Position numbers and translations under genes: made by a program | The notes under the pieces: model-generated | Seen by the model: the letters and a program-made list of their open reading frames with translations, nothing else | What the model was told of the DNA's origin: nothing | Databases searched by the model: none | Assembly: GCA_003151595.1 (NCBI GenBank) | Contig: PLXW01000015.1 | Span: forward strand, 52,202 to 64,345 | DNA from: Myxococcales bacterium | GTDB taxonomy: Bacteria > Myxococcota > Polyangia > Polyangiales > Polyangiaceae | Direction: 5' to 3' | DNA length: 12,144 nucleotides | Shown here: in pieces, positions 11,938 through 12,144 of the stretch | Numbering within the stretch: position 1 is the stretch's first letter | Layout of the letters: each line of letters begins with the position of its first letter

Positions 11938-12144
11938 ACGAGGGCTGATAGGCGAAGCCGCTGAAGGACCGAGGAGCTTCTGCCGGCCGCTCTTCGTCGA
12001 GCGCGAGCACCGCTCATGCCACCTCTTCGCAGATGCACGCGAGCGTTGGCACTCGTTCCTAATGACAGGCAGCGACGTTGCGGGACATCACAGCGAACCG
12101 CGTGGTCACGACGCCGGTGGCCTGTCCGGATTTTCGTGTAACCG
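11938..12144. other. Right-edge region without a recognisable gene
   Basis: No convincing coding frame, RNA gene or terminator is visible. The last 20 bases (TCCGGATTTTCGTGTAACCG) are less GC-rich than the surroundings and could be the beginning of another element cut by the window edge, but nothing supports a specific call. Confidence 0.3.

Noticed and set aside
12125..12144. Possible end of an insertion sequence at the right edge
   Set aside because: The less GC-rich 20 bases have no visible partner inverted repeat, target duplication or transposase in the window.

Overview
The window is high-GC bacterial chromosomal DNA. Two proteins of a Myxococcota-restricted family (DUF2378/TIGR02265-like), many small lipoproteins, strong G/C third-position bias and TANNNT-type -10 boxes point to a myxobacterium, probably of the Polyangia. 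This assignment is inferred from family recognition and was not checked by a search. I see no rRNA, tRNA, CRISPR array, phage gene or complete insertion sequence.

Layout. (1) 1-3718 is a redox block: a two-gene molybdenum hydroxylase operon on the minus strand (Mo-cofactor subunit running off the left edge, and a 2Fe-2S subunit with a TTG start); a divergent aldo/keto reductase; a short relic of a quinone oxidoreductase N-terminus; and a convergent luciferase-like flavin oxidoreductase whose promoter spacer is filled by a perfect 18-bp palindrome. (2) 3996-8663 is a lipoprotein block: a kelch-propeller lipoprotein, a PQQ-type propeller lipoprotein carrying a (GGGAAT)9 microsatellite, a 168-aa minus-strand lipoprotein, and a 296-aa minus-strand lipoprotein with three Cys-bounded repeats. 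(3) 8721-10347 is a gene graveyard: the C-terminal tail of an O-methyltransferase, a truncated DUF2378 domain, and an ECF41/SigJ-type sigma factor with an in-frame deletion. The last two share one open frame, which faces an intact DUF2378 paralogue. (4) 10348-12144 is sparse: a 30-aa mini-lipoprotein, an uncertain ORF, and an unknown secreted protein of 216 aa.

How the parts work together. Only the two Mo-hydroxylase genes are clearly one functional unit (ATGA overlap). The reductases may be detoxification or catabolic enzymes, but the sequence does not tie them to a shared substrate. The lipoproteins have separate promoters, and three of them have a -10-like hexamer ending 6-7 nt before the ATG, which suggests leaderless mRNAs. 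I do not see a coherent new multi-gene system. The most unusual elements are the sigma/DUF2378 chimera, the microsatellite propeller, the hairpin hiding the ribosome binding site of the 2Fe-2S gene, the palindrome promoter and the three-repeat lipoprotein.
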